64,000 nucleotides of DNA. It comes from CAVZAB01 sp963773155 (GTDB lineage: Bacteria > Pseudomonadota > Alphaproteobacteria > Rhizobiales > Beijerinckiaceae). The notes below the pieces were generated by a model that did no database searches, had not been told where the DNA came from, and saw nothing but the letters and a program-made list of their open reading frames with translations. Location of the stretch: contig CAVZAB010000004.1 in the NCBI GenBank assembly GCA_963773155.1, positions 124,001-188,000 on the forward strand, read 5' to 3'. This document shows positions 47,837 through 56,840 of this stretch, piece after piece (positions within the stretch are counted from its first letter, which is position 1; the number at the start of each line of letters is the position of its first letter). The position numbers were made by a program, and so were the translations under genes.

Positions 47837-48751
47837 ATGAATCTTGTTAGCCGAGCCGCGTCCTCTCTTGCACGTTTCGCGCTCCTCGCTGGCCTCGCGG
47901 CGGTCCCCGCGACGGCCCAGATCCAGCTGCCCGGCGCCGCCCAGTCGACTGGCAGCGAGATCCCCCCGGCGAACAAGCCGAAGGCCAGCGGGCCCTCGAT
48001 AGAGCGGACGCCGAGCGAGGATTCGCTCGTCGGGCATCCGCTCTATCGTAACGGGGCGCAGGGCGAAATCGAATTGCAGAAGGCGGAGGCGGCGCGCCCG
48101 GCCGAGAAAAAATCGTCCGACAAGCGCGAGCGGGTACTGCTGGTGAGCCGGCTGACGTTGCCCGGCGAATTGATTTCCAAGCCCGGATCCGCCTGCAAGG
48201 TCGAATTGACCGACACCGGACCGCTTGCCGCGACAAGCAGCGGACGTCCGGACGGATTGTGGCGCTACGAAGTGGCGAGCGAAACCTGCCCCTTCGCCTT
48301 CGACGTTCTCGACGGCGCGGTGCTGGTGGCGCCGCTGGCGAAGGGCTGCACTTTTGCGGCCGTCAATTGCCGGGTCGAGCCTGGCGGCCTGTGGGGCCCG
48401 CCCGCTTCGGCGCTCGGCGAGGAAAAGTCGAAGGAAATCGAACATAGCCGCAGCCGGGCCGAAGCGGCGCTGCGGGCGAATTTTCGGGCCTTGCTGGCGC
48501 GGACCAAGGATCCCGCCCAGGTCCGGCTGGTGGCGCGCGAACAGGCCGGCTTCTCGTCAGACCGCGAACAGACCTGTCGCGACTATTCCGGCGAGGAACG
48601 ACACGGCTTTTGCGCGAGCCGGATTACCCAGGCCCGCGCCGCATCGCTCGGGACAAGACTGGCGGCAACGCCAGCCCCCGTTGCGGCAGCCAAGGACAGC
48701 CTCAAGAAGGTCAAGCCGGCGCTCGCACCTGGCCAGCCTCCCAGCCAATGA
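47837..48751 (+). CDS. Periplasmic protein with LprI-like C-terminal region
   Basis: Protein of 304 residues from the ATG at 47837; the open frame upstream reads across the dnaK promoter and is rejected. It has a signal peptide (RFALLAGLAAVPATAQ), a Pro/Lys-rich linker, a central domain with Cys pairs (CKVELTDTGP; ETCPFAF; GCTFAAVNC) and a C-terminal segment with LRANFRALLARTKDP, REQTCRDY and GFCASRITQAR that resembles LprI/DUF1311 lysozyme-inhibitor-like domains. Function not known. Its 3' end overlaps the convergent ada-like gene by 41 bp. Confidence 0.6.
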   Translation: MNLVSRAASSLARFALLAGLAAVPATAQIQLPGAAQSTGSEIPPANKPKASGPSIERTPSEDSLVGHPLYRNGAQGEIELQKAEAARPAEKKSSDKRERVLLVSRLTLPGELISKPGSACKVELTDTGPLAATSSGRPDGLWRYEVASETCPFAFDVLDGAVLVAPLAKGCTFAAVNCRVEPGGLWGPPASALGEEKSKEIEHSRSRAEAALRANFRALLARTKDPAQVRLVAREQAGFSSDREQTCRDYSGEERHGFCASRITQARAASLGTRLAATPAPVAAAKDSLKKVKPALAPGQPPSQ

Positions 48752-49592
48752 TCGCTTGTTTGCGGGTCAGCCCCCAATGGTAGCCGGTCAAAGCGCCCGA
48801 CCGGCCGAGGACCCGATGGCAGGGAACGACGAAGGAGATCGGGTTCTTGCCGACCGCCGCACCGACCGCCCGTACCGCCGTCGGCCGGCCGATGTGGCCG
48901 GCCACGTCCGAATAGGCCGCCGCGCGGCCGAGCGGAATGCGCAGCAGCGCCCGCCAGACCCGGACCTCGAAATCGGTGCCGATGAGAACGACCCTTAGCG
49001 GCGTTTGCGGCCGCCACAGAGCCGGGTCGAAGACCCGCGCCGCGCAGCCAGCCGTGGCCGCATCATCATGGCTGAAGACCGCATTGGGCCAGCGCTGCTG
49101 CATATCGGTGAGCGCGGCGGCGCGATCGTTGTCATCGACGAAGCCGAGACCGGCAAGCCCGTGCGGGGCGAGCACTAGAATCGCTTCGCCGAAAGGCGAG
49201 AACTGGAAACCATAGGTGAGTGTCAGGCCGGCGCCGCCGGTCTTGAAGTCGCCTGGCGTCATCGCCTCGTGGCTGACGAATAAATCGTGCAGGCGGCTCG
49301 GTCCCGAAAGACCGACGGCAAAGGCAGTGTCAAGCAGCGACGCCGAATCGCGCAAGAGGCCGCGGGCGTGATCGAGGGTGATCGCCTGCAGAAAGCCCTT
49401 CGGCGTCAGCCCGGCCCAGCGCTTAAAGAGCTCGTGGAGATGGGCCGCCGACAGCCCAATTTCGGCAGCGACCTCTTGCAGCGAGGGCTGCCGCCGCCAA
49501 TTGGCATGGATGAATTCGACCGTTCGCTTGACCTTGGCATAATCGGCCGACGAACGGGTCCAGTCGGGGTCGAGCCGCGGGTCATCGAACAT
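48711..49592 (-). CDS. Ada-like AraC-HTH/methylated-DNA-[protein]-cysteine S-methyltransferase
   Basis: Fusion of an AraC-type DNA-binding domain (residues ~20-115, with LQEVAAEIGLSAAHLHELFK) and an O6-methylguanine transferase (~180-290) with FEVRVWRALLRIPLGRAAAY and the acceptor Cys in FVVPCHRVLGRSG. 293 residues. The N-terminal Cys4 phosphotriester domain of E. coli Ada is absent, so it repairs O6-methylguanine but probably is not activated by phosphotriester repair. It converges with the LprI-like gene. Confidence 0.92.
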   Translation of the reverse strand: MFDDPRLDPDWTRSSADYAKVKRTVEFIHANWRRQPSLQEVAAEIGLSAAHLHELFKRWAGLTPKGFLQAITLDHARGLLRDSASLLDTAFAVGLSGPSRLHDLFVSHEAMTPGDFKTGGAGLTLTYGFQFSPFGEAILVLAPHGLAGLGFVDDNDRAAALTDMQQRWPNAVFSHDDAATAGCAARVFDPALWRPQTPLRVVLIGTDFEVRVWRALLRIPLGRAAAYSDVAGHIGRPTAVRAVGAAVGKNPISFVVPCHRVLGRSGALTGYHWGLTRKQAIIGWEAGQVRAPA

Positions 49593-49674
49593 CGGGTGCT
49601 AACATATCTTGCCTCGCGAAGGGTCAGTCTTGCCGATCGGCGCCGCCGGGACCACCCGAAACCTAGGCCAGCGC

Positions 49675-49706
49675 AAAAAAACCGCGGTCTCAGGAAAACC
49701 GCGGTC
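49675..49706 (-). terminator. Rho-independent terminator of the DUF2244 gene
   Basis: Read on the minus strand, two ACCGCGGT arms (49698-49705 and 49681-49688) form an 8-bp stem with a 9-base loop, followed by a run of seven T. The stop codon of the DUF2244 gene lies inside the loop. Confidence 0.85.
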
Positions 49707-50193
49707 CGCGCCGCGCCATGCTCAGGGCTCGGGTGAGCTCGTCCGCAAAATCGGCCTTGGCATCCGGACCGAGGAAATGGCCGACTTCAACCCGCTCGCC
49801 GCGCGAGACCAAAGCGAGACGCTGGGTGCCGAATTCCCAATGCTCCTCGCGCTCGAGGCGAACCCAATGCGGCGAGAACCGCCATTCCAACCGCCGACCG
49901 TGCGGCGAAACCCGGGCAAATTGCAATTCGAGCGGCGTTAGCGAGACCTGCTCATAGGCCAGCGCCGCCCGGTAATTGGCCCGAAACGCCAGATAGAAAA
50001 TCGCCACGTCGAGACCCATGAAGCCGATGACCGGCCAGGCACCGAGCAAGAAAAAGGGGATTGTCGTCAGTCCGCAGATGGTCGCAAAAACCGCCAACAG
50101 CAGGCGGAAATGGCTAACCGACAGCGATCGGTGCGGAGAAAGACGCCGGTTGAAAATCTCGGTCTCGAAAGACCAGGGCTCGACCAAAGGCAT
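49690..50193 (-). CDS. DUF2244 membrane protein
   Basis: Protein of about 167 residues with two adjacent hydrophobic segments (RLLLAVFATICGLTTIPFFL and WPVIGFMGLDVAIFYLAF), then a soluble domain typical of DUF2244: FARVSPHGRRLEWRFSPHWV, a conserved Trp/Arg pattern and GHFLGPDAKADFADEL. I favour the ATG at 50193, with GAGG nine bases upstream. Starts at 50205 or 50265 are open, but the last would overlap the divergent nth start. It is divergent from nth. Function unknown. Confidence 0.8.
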   Translation of the reverse strand: MPLVEPWSFETEIFNRRLSPHRSLSVSHFRLLLAVFATICGLTTIPFFLLGAWPVIGFMGLDVAIFYLAFRANYRAALAYEQVSLTPLELQFARVSPHGRRLEWRFSPHWVRLEREEHWEFGTQRLALVSRGERVEVGHFLGPDAKADFADELTRALSMARRGPRFS

Positions 50194-50243
50194 CGCGACC
50201 ATCCTCGGCTTGCGGCCATCCTCCCAGGCTTTATAAGTCTGCC

Positions 50244-50954
50244 ATGGCGACGAAAAAGGCCGCAACGAAAATTCCGCGGACCGCCAGGTCCAGCAAAAGC
50301 CCGGCCAAGGGGCCGCATTGCCCGGCGCCCGAGGCCATTGAAGAAATGTTCGCCCGGTTCGCCGCTCGCGAACCCGAACCCAAGGGGGAGCTCGAACATT
50401 GCAACGACTTCACCCTCCTGGTGGCGGTCGTCCTGTCGGCCCAGGCAACTGACGCCGGTGTCAACAAAGCGACGCGACGGCTATTCAAGCGTGCCTCGAC
50501 GCCACAGGCCATGGTCGCGCTCGGCGAAGAGGGGCTGCGCGAGGACATTCAGTCGATCGGCCTGTTCCGGACCAAGGCACGCAACGTGATTGCCTTGTCG
50601 CAGGCGCTGATCCATGAGCATGGCGGTAAAGTACCCGACGACCTAGCGGCGCTGGAAGCCCTGCCGGGGGTCGGTCGCAAGACCGCCAATGTGGTCTTGA
50701 ACATTGCCTTCGGCCAGCCGACCATTGCCGTCGATACGCATGTCTTTCGCCTCGCCCATCGGCTTTTGCTAAGCCACGGCAAGACACCGCTTGCGGTCGA
50801 GGCCGATCTACTCCGGCTGATCCCGGCCCGCTACAAGACCCATGCCCATCATTGGCTGATTTTGCACGGGCGCTATGTCTGTAAGGCGCGCCAGCCTTCC
50901 TGCGCGACCTGCCTGATCCGCGACCTCTGCCCCTTTCCCGACAAGACCGGTTGA
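50244..50954 (+). CDS. nth: Endonuclease III
   Basis: DNA glycosylase/AP lyase for oxidised pyrimidines, 236 residues. The helix-hairpin-helix LEALPGVGRKTANVVLNIAF holds the catalytic Lys, TIAVDTHVFRLAHRL holds the catalytic Asp, and the 4Fe-4S ligands are in CKARQPSCATCLIRDLC (C-x6-C-x2-C-x5-C). The Lys/Arg-rich N-terminal ~30 residues are an extension over E. coli Nth (211 aa). It is followed 13 bp later by the ahcY operator. Confidence 0.95.
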   Translation: MATKKAATKIPRTARSSKSPAKGPHCPAPEAIEEMFARFAAREPEPKGELEHCNDFTLLVAVVLSAQATDAGVNKATRRLFKRASTPQAMVALGEEGLREDIQSIGLFRTKARNVIALSQALIHEHGGKVPDDLAALEALPGVGRKTANVVLNIAFGQPTIAVDTHVFRLAHRLLLSHGKTPLAVEADLLRLIPARYKTHAHHWLILHGRYVCKARQPSCATCLIRDLCPFPDKTG

Positions 50955-50967
50955 GCCGGTCCTTAAG

Positions 50968-50989
50968 CATATAAAGAAATCTTTATATG
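50968..50989. promoter_or_regulatory. 22-bp palindromic operator upstream of ahcY
   Basis: Half-sites CATATAAAGA and TCTTTATATG are exact inverted repeats around a central AA. The site abuts the -35 box of the ahcY promoter. ATATAAAGA-type palindromes are bound by ArsR-family SAH/SAM-responsive regulators of methionine-cycle genes in proteobacteria, so I infer an SahR-like operator. No regulator gene is in the window. Confidence 0.7.
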
Positions 50990-50993
50990 TTTC

Positions 50994-51022
50994 TTGTGCT
51001 CGCCCGGGCGCGCTGCTATAGA
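50994..51022 (+). promoter_or_regulatory. Putative sigma-70 promoter of ahcY
   Basis: -35 TTGTGC (50994-50999) and -10 TATAGA (51017-51022) with a 17-bp spacer, starting five bases after the palindromic operator, which would let a bound regulator block polymerase. The predicted start is about 25 nt before the ahcY ATG. Confidence 0.55.
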
Positions 51023-51054
51023 GCGCCGTCGCCAATCGCAGCCACAGGTGTTCG

Positions 51055-52455
51055 ATGAGCCAGAACGATTATGTCATAGCCGATATCGGCCTTGCCGAAT
51101 GGGGCCGCAAGGAAATTGCCATTGCGGAAACCGAAATGCCCGGCCTGATGGCGACGCGCGCCGAATTCGGCAAGCAGCAGCCGCTGAAAGGGGCCCGCAT
51201 CGCCGGCTCGCTGCACATGACGATCCAGACCGCCGTTCTGATCGAAACTCTGGCGGCGCTCGGTGCCGATATCCGCTGGGCCTCCTGCAACATCTACTCG
51301 ACCCAGGATCACGCCGCCGCGGCCGTTGCCAGCCGCGGCATTCCGGTGTTTGCGATCAAGGGCGAATCGCTCACCGATTATTGGGATTATACCCGCCGGA
51401 TCCTCGAATGGGGCGACGGCGGCACGCCGAATATGATTCTCGACGACGGCGGCGATGCGACTTTGCTGGTCCATCTCGGCTATCGCGCCGAGCAGGGCGA
51501 CCGCGACTTCCTGAAACACCCCTCGTCCGAGGAAGAAACGATATTGTTTGCGCTGATCGAGCGCACGCTGAAGGAAAAGAACGGCTGGTTCGGCGAATTG
51601 GCGCGCAATATCCGCGGCGTCAGTGAAGAGACGACGACCGGCGTCCATCGTCTTTACAGCATGGAAAAAGAGGGCCGACTCCTCTTTCCGGCGATCAATG
51701 TCAACGATGCCGTGACCAAGTCAAAATTCGACAATCTCTACGGCTGCCGAGAATCGCTGGTTGACGGGATCCGGCGCGGCACCGATGTCATGATGGCCGG
51801 CAAGGTCGCGATGGTGGCGGGCTTCGGCGACGTCGGCAAGGGCTCGGCCGCCTCGCTGCGGCAGGCCGGCTGCCGGGTCATGGTTGCCGAAATCGATCCG
51901 ATCTGCGCCCTGCAGGCAGCGATGGAAGGCTACGAGGTGACGACCATGGAGGACGCGGTCAAGCGGGCTGACATTTTCGTCACCGCAACCGGCAACAAGG
52001 ACGTCATCACCGTCGATCACATGCGGGCCATGAAAGACCGGGCGATCGTGTGCAATATCGGCCATTTCGACAACGAGATCCAGGTCGCCGCCTTGAAGAA
52101 TTTTCGCTGGCACAATGTCAAGCCGCAGGTCGACGAGATCGAATTCCCCGATGGCAAACGGATCATCCTGTTGTCGGAGGGACGGCTCGTCAATCTCGGC
52201 AATGCCATGGGCCATCCCTCCTTCGTCATGTCCGCGTCGTTTACCAACCAGACGCTGGCCCAGATGGAGCTGTTCGCGAATGCCGGCAAGTATGGCAAAT
52301 CGGTCTTCACTTTGCCCAAGCACCTCGATGAAAAGGTCGCTCTCCTTCACCTTGAGAAGATTGGCGTCAAACTGACCAAGCTGCGCCCCGAACAGGCCGC
52401 CTATATCGGCGTGCCGCCTCAGGGGCCGTTCAAGCCGGATCATTATCGCTATTGA
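51055..52455 (+). CDS. ahcY: Adenosylhomocysteinase (S-adenosyl-L-homocysteine hydrolase)
   Basis: NAD-dependent hydrolase of SAH to adenosine and homocysteine, 466 residues, the bacterial length with the internal insertion. CNIYSTQDHAAAAVA, the NAD-binding GFGDVGKGSAASLRQAG, KDVITVDHMRAMKD and the C-terminal LTKLRPEQAAYIGVP with FKPDHYRY are all intact. It recycles the methyl-transfer product and sits behind a methionine-cycle-type operator. Confidence 0.98.
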   Translation: MSQNDYVIADIGLAEWGRKEIAIAETEMPGLMATRAEFGKQQPLKGARIAGSLHMTIQTAVLIETLAALGADIRWASCNIYSTQDHAAAAVASRGIPVFAIKGESLTDYWDYTRRILEWGDGGTPNMILDDGGDATLLVHLGYRAEQGDRDFLKHPSSEEETILFALIERTLKEKNGWFGELARNIRGVSEETTTGVHRLYSMEKEGRLLFPAINVNDAVTKSKFDNLYGCRESLVDGIRRGTDVMMAGKVAMVAGFGDVGKGSAASLRQAGCRVMVAEIDPICALQAAMEGYEVTTMEDAVKRADIFVTATGNKDVITVDHMRAMKDRAIVCNIGHFDNEIQVAALKNFRWHNVKPQVDEIEFPDGKRIILLSEGRLVNLGNAMGHPSFVMSASFTNQTLAQMELFANAGKYGKSVFTLPKHLDEKVALLHLEKIGVKLTKLRPEQAAYIGVPPQGPFKPDHYRY

Positions 52456-52465
52456 AAATCAATCC

Positions 52466-52493
52466 GTTGCGGGTCGCATGCGCGACCCGCAAC
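52466..52493 (+). terminator. Hairpin downstream of ahcY
   Basis: Perfect 12-bp stem (GTTGCGGGTCGC and its complement) with a 4-base ATGC loop, 10 bp after the ahcY stop. No U-run follows, so it may be a Rho-assisted terminator or an RNA-stabilising end. Confidence 0.6.
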
Positions 52494-52756
52494 ATTGGCC
52501 TAAGCCTCGGCGGTACCCGGCGAAAGTTTTGGCAAGCGCATTATCGGGGATGCAGCCCATACCATGGTCTGTGAAGCTGTGTTGCCCTTTTTATTGCGAT
52601 GCCGCCCAGTCGTAAATGAATTGGTATTTCTCAGCATATTTGGTACCAATACAAACCCCGTATCCTGGCTAGTTTCTCTCTGGCATCGTTTGATACTGGG
52701 CCGCCAGAATAACGACCGTTCCGGGCGGATCCTCAATTCCGAAGCCGCAGGATTCC

Positions 52757-52936
52757 ATGCCGCGCAATGACATATCTGCCATCATCGGACTCATCGTCGC
52801 GCTCTGGTACGTTTTTGCGGGTCCAGGCCGCTTACAGGGCCTGCCTGGCAACCGGCGCGCGCTCGGCAATGTCCTTATCGTTTTCTTGGTCGCTTTCGCG
52901 GTCACCTGGATCGCGCTGCGCTTGTTTGGTTACTAA
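52757..52936 (+). CDS. Small membrane protein, unrecognised
   Basis: Protein of 59 residues, MPRNDISAIIGLIVALWYVF onward, with two hydrophobic segments (~6-22 and ~38-57) around a Gly/Arg-rich loop (AGPGRLQGLPGNRRALGN). The codon use and helix pattern look genuine. No clear Shine-Dalgarno. Family not recognised. Confidence 0.5.
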   Translation: MPRNDISAIIGLIVALWYVFAGPGRLQGLPGNRRALGNVLIVFLVAFAVTWIALRLFGY

Positions 52937-53763
52937 TGCTCGGGTCGCGCTTGGGTTCATTGGAGGCGCAGCGCTACTCGAATGCGCGCTGGGACGCGGC
53001 CCCCCATGGAACTCAATCGTCAATGCGGCTCACTCATATTTTTGGGTTTCCCTCACCGAGCGCCGGTTGGTCAGAGGCGGCTCGCTCCGGACATTGTCGT
53101 AGGCGGGTAGACATTCGACTGTCCCTCGCAACATTTGCTTTGTCCGCCAGGAAGCTGCAAGCGCGATTGGCAAGCTCCCGGATGGCGCGTCGCCGCTACT
53201 CGGTTCGACGCCACTTCAAACGGCTCGAGTGCAGACCATCTGTGATTTCATTCTCCCATGCATCCTTCAACCCTAAGAAGGTAGATCCGACTGAGTCGGC
53301 CCTTGACGTGAATCGGGAGGCAACCAGCGGCCTGCCCCCTGTCTTCGCCGATCTTGCCGTCGCCCTTTGTCGCCGCATGAACAACCCGACCCGCTCCTGC
53401 ACCGGGTGTCATGGCGACGTCGGGGTGACGAAGGACCCGTCCCTCAACGGCTTCAGGGCCTGGTTTGGGGCCAGTCTCGATTGGCCACGTCGCTGCCTTT
53501 GTCAGGCTCTCGATTGGTTTCGGAGGTCTGGTTTGGTGCCTGCACTGCGCCGAGGGGGTCTTATTGTGAGCCGCCAGCCAATCGATGGAAGCCTTCCATC
53601 CACAATTGCCCTCCCCTACTCTCCTTACAGCAGAATTCGGCTAAACGTCCATCGATCTAACGCTAGTATGCTGATAGGTTCTCCCGAAAAAAATCAGCTC
53701 CAACGGTCCGGATGATGTCGAGTCGGCGCGAACTCAGCTATAGATTCGCTGCGGAGGAATTAT
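52937..53763 (+). other. Long gap without a convincing gene
   Basis: A frame stays open over most of this stretch (52936-53715), but its translation is rich in Arg and Ser, has no domain, no ribosome-binding site and no hydrophobic pattern, so I treat it as chance. It marks the start of the region of different base composition. A clear Shine-Dalgarno (GGAGGAA) for the next gene lies just before 53764. Confidence 0.6.
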
Positions 53764-54675
53764 ATGGCAGCACTCAACATCCGGCACGTCACGACCTATC
53801 GCTACCGGCAACCGGTCGCCTTTGGCGAGCACCGAATGATGTTCCGTCCACGCGATTCCCACGATCAACGCGTGATTATGGCGACCCTAACAATCAATCC
53901 GGAACCCAGCAGTCTGCGCTTTGTTCAAGACGCCTTCGGCAATCATGTGGCGATCGCGCGATTTTCGGGTCAATCAAGGCAACTCTATTTCGAGAGCGTT
54001 GTTTGTCTCGACCATTCGCCGTTAGACGATGCGGACCTCGGCTTCGACGACACCGCCAACACTTTTCCCATCAATTATGGCGCCGACGAAATTCCAGATC
54101 TTGCCCATTTCATCGAACGCCATCAGCCCGATCCAGGCGATGTGACTGGCTGCTGGGCCCGTCAATTCCTGCCCTCAATTGGGCCGATCGGCGCATTTGA
54201 GCTCCTCACCCGTCTGTCGCGGAGCATTAATCACGACTTTCGCTACCGGCGGCGGGACGCAAAGGGAATCCAGTCGTCGCAAGAGACGCTCCGGCTGGGC
54301 TCTGGCAGCTGCCGCGATTTCGCCATGCTAATGATCGAAGCCGCGCGCTCGCTCGGTTTTGCCGCGCGTTTTGTTTCCGGCTATCTCGCCGTCCCGCTGG
54401 ACGAGACGGAAGAACCTGCGAGCGGCCGTGGGTCAACTCATGCCTGGGCGCAAATCTATTTGCCGGGCACTGGCTGGATCGATTTCGACCCCACGAGCGG
54501 CAAAGTGGGCAAGCACAGCCTTGTCACCGTCGCGGTCGTACGTGATCCGTACCACGCGACCCCACTCCACGGCACCTATTTAGGGTCCGCCTCGGATCAT
54601 CTCGGCATGGATGTCCAAGTGAGCGTCCACCTCGATCCGGCAGTTCCGATGCAGAGAACATTTCGTTCGTTCTAG
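53764..54675 (+). CDS. Transglutaminase-like cysteine peptidase family protein
   Basis: Cytosolic papain-fold protein of 303 residues with the N-terminal strand-rich domain (IRHVTTYRYRQPVAFGEHRM) and the transglutaminase core: nucleophile Cys in LRLGSGSCRDFAMLMIEAAR, His in STHAWAQIYLPGTGWIDFDP and Asp in the same segment. The family is often next to circularly permuted ATP-grasp genes; none is here. Strong GGAGGAA ribosome site. Substrate unknown. Confidence 0.88.
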   Translation: MAALNIRHVTTYRYRQPVAFGEHRMMFRPRDSHDQRVIMATLTINPEPSSLRFVQDAFGNHVAIARFSGQSRQLYFESVVCLDHSPLDDADLGFDDTANTFPINYGADEIPDLAHFIERHQPDPGDVTGCWARQFLPSIGPIGAFELLTRLSRSINHDFRYRRRDAKGIQSSQETLRLGSGSCRDFAMLMIEAARSLGFAARFVSGYLAVPLDETEEPASGRGSTHAWAQIYLPGTGWIDFDPTSGKVGKHSLVTVAVVRDPYHATPLHGTYLGSASDHLGMDVQVSVHLDPAVPMQRTFRSF

Positions 54676-54908
54676 GTTCGCTCCGCTTGAGCCGACGATC
54701 GAGACGAATGGGTTCCTCATGGATCGGTAAGCGCAGGCGCAGAATTGACGGACAGCGCCAATTCGCTGACCCGCTGCGAACCGTGCAAAGGTTTGGGCCG
54801 CGGTTCTATCGCGGCCCGTGACCAACAAATCTGAGGACGCGGCGCGTGTCATGTGTCAGCGGCTGACGTGCTGTTTCGCAATGGGGCAGCCGCGCCGGTT
54901 TTGAAGCG

Positions 54909-55596
54909 TTAAGTCCTGACTTTCGGATCGCCAAATAGAACGACATTCAACAGGGTACTATGAATCTCGATACCACCATTATAGTCGATAAACCCCTGCT
55001 TTCGAAATTTGTTCATCAGATAACCAACACGGGACCGCGTGGTACCAATCATCTGCGCAAGTCTAACCTGGCTAATCCTCTCGATCACTCTTTCTGGTTT
55101 CTCTTGCTTTCCGAATTTTGCCGATAGAAGAAGAAGGCGAGCAAGACGTTTTTCCGTCGAATTGAATAATTGATCCACGAGGTCCGCTTCGACACGGATG
55201 GATCGCCTCAGAAGATGATTGATGAACATTTCAGAGAACATTGACTGCTCATGAATTAAGGAGACAGTGGCTGACTTTTCAATGCGAACGATGATCGAGT
55301 CTGCCAGGGCCGCAACCGATGCTACACGCCGAACTTGTTCAGTAAGGCATCCTTCGCCGAAAAACTCGTTCGTCCCGAGAACTGCGACAATCGCCTCTCT
55401 GCCTAGTTCCGAGACAACGGTTACCCTTACTTTGCCCGCCTGAACGTAGAATACCAGAATCCGCCGCGTCGCCTTGCGAAAAGACGACCTCGTCCTTCAG
55501 GTATTTATGAACACTCCGACCGACGCCGACCTTAGCGAGAAACGATTTTGCGTCAACCGAGATCCGGCAGGAAACCGCCATCACAAGACCTTCCAT
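54909..55596 (-). CDS. Crp/Fnr family regulator, frameshifted paralogue
   Basis: The repaired protein (~228 residues) has a cyclic-nucleotide-binding fold (SFLAKVGVGRSVHKYLKDEV, VFYVQAGKVRVTVVSELGRE, EFFGEGCLTEQ) and a C-terminal winged helix (LAQMIGTTRSRVGYLMNKFR). It lacks the Cys residues of an oxygen-sensing Fe-S Fnr. The frame breaks at 55454-55455 (one extra base in CC, plus strand). It is very similar, residue for residue, to the intact gene at 55894-56571, which is transcribed away from it; the two arose by inverted duplication. Silenced copy or sequence error cannot be told apart here. Confidence 0.82.
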
Positions 55597-55893
55597 CGAT
55601 GATCTACGCCGCTAATGCCGCTCCACTGCGGCGATGTCGTGGTCCCCGACCGAATATCCGATCGACAGCTCATCAAAATCCCGAGTCCCGACCCCAATAT
55701 CCGCCGCCGCCAAATAGCGACAAGGGCAGGACGACAATAGGATATTCAACTGGCTGCTTCAATGCCTGGCCGGGCCAGACACAATCTTCAATTAGCGGTT
55801 CCATCGGCGGCCAACTGTTCAAAATTGCACACGCGACTTCGTCGGAAAAATCAAATATGCTTGGAAACCGTCATTTTTTGCGAAAGTCCCGTC

Positions 55894-56571
55894 ATGCCGA
55901 TCAAGGACGCGCCGCCTTCCGACCCAAAGTCGTTTCTTGCCAAGGTCGGCGATGGTCGCAGTATCGTTAAGTACTCGAAGGAGCAGGTTGTTTTTTCACA
56001 GGGAGACCCGGCTGATGCGGTCTTTTATATCCAGAAGGGCAAGGTGAAAATCACGATCGTTTCGGAACAAGGTAAGGAAGCCGTTGTCGCAATTCTCGGA
56101 TTGGATGAGTTCTTCGGGGAGGCATGCCTTGCCGGACAAACGCTGCGCATTGCAGCCGCCACGGCGATCGTCGACTCGACGATAGTCCGATTAGAAAAAC
56201 CGGCCATTGTTCGCCTTATCCATCAGGAGCCAGCGTTCTCGGAAATGTTTATTGCCCATCTCCTCAGCCGGACGATACGCGTTGAGGCAGACCTCGTCGA
56301 TCAGCTGTTCAATTCCAGCGAGAAGCGCCTTGCCCGTTTGCTTCTTCTGTTGGCAAATTTTGGTAAGGAAGGGAAGCCTGAACCGATAATCACGAAAATC
56401 AGCCAGGAGATGCTGGCGGAGATGATTGGGACTACGCGCTCCCGCGTAAGCTACTTCATGAATAAATTTCGCAAGCTGGGGTTTATTGACTACAATGGAA
56501 TGATCACGGTCCACAGTTCCTTACTGAACGTCGTTCTCCACGACCAACCGAAAACTGAAACCGAGACCTGA
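55894..56571 (+). CDS. Crp/Fnr family transcriptional regulator
   Basis: Protein of 225 residues from the ATG at 55894. Its cNMP-binding domain includes VVFSQGDPADAVFYIQKGKV, EFFGEACLAGQ and a dimer helix (EADLVDQLFNSSEKRLARLL), followed by a winged helix (LAEMIGTTRSRVSYFMNKFR). No N-terminal Cys cluster, so it is not a canonical Fnr. It is closest to the group of Crp-like regulators common in soil alphaproteobacteria. Divergent from its frameshifted paralogue. Confidence 0.88.
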   Translation: MPIKDAPPSDPKSFLAKVGDGRSIVKYSKEQVVFSQGDPADAVFYIQKGKVKITIVSEQGKEAVVAILGLDEFFGEACLAGQTLRIAAATAIVDSTIVRLEKPAIVRLIHQEPAFSEMFIAHLLSRTIRVEADLVDQLFNSSEKRLARLLLLLANFGKEGKPEPIITKISQEMLAEMIGTTRSRVSYFMNKFRKLGFIDYNGMITVHSSLLNVVLHDQPKTETET

Positions 56572-56840
56572 CTCTGTTTATTCTGCTGGGAGCGTAACCC
56601 GTGTCGTTCGGGACATTCCCCGCTCTCGTAAAACATCGTACGTCGATCGCAGCGTCTGCCTGCTTTGGCTGGGATGAAAGCCTTTGACTAGCTCCACTGT
56701 TCGACCGTCGCATATTTCAGGTGACCGATATCGGTTTGCAGCTAAGGAATTCGCCGACCGCGGCTAGATCGTATATTCGCTCGGATTGCGATAAACTTGC
56801 TGCTGTTGCATGAGTGGTAACAGACAGGGGGAGGCCGCAG

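Noticed and set aside
52936..53715. 259-codon open frame starting at a TAATG overlap
   Set aside because: Arg/Ser-rich translation, no domain, no ribosome-binding site; the CTGCH motif in it resembles a c-type haem site but there is no signal peptide or haem-protein context.
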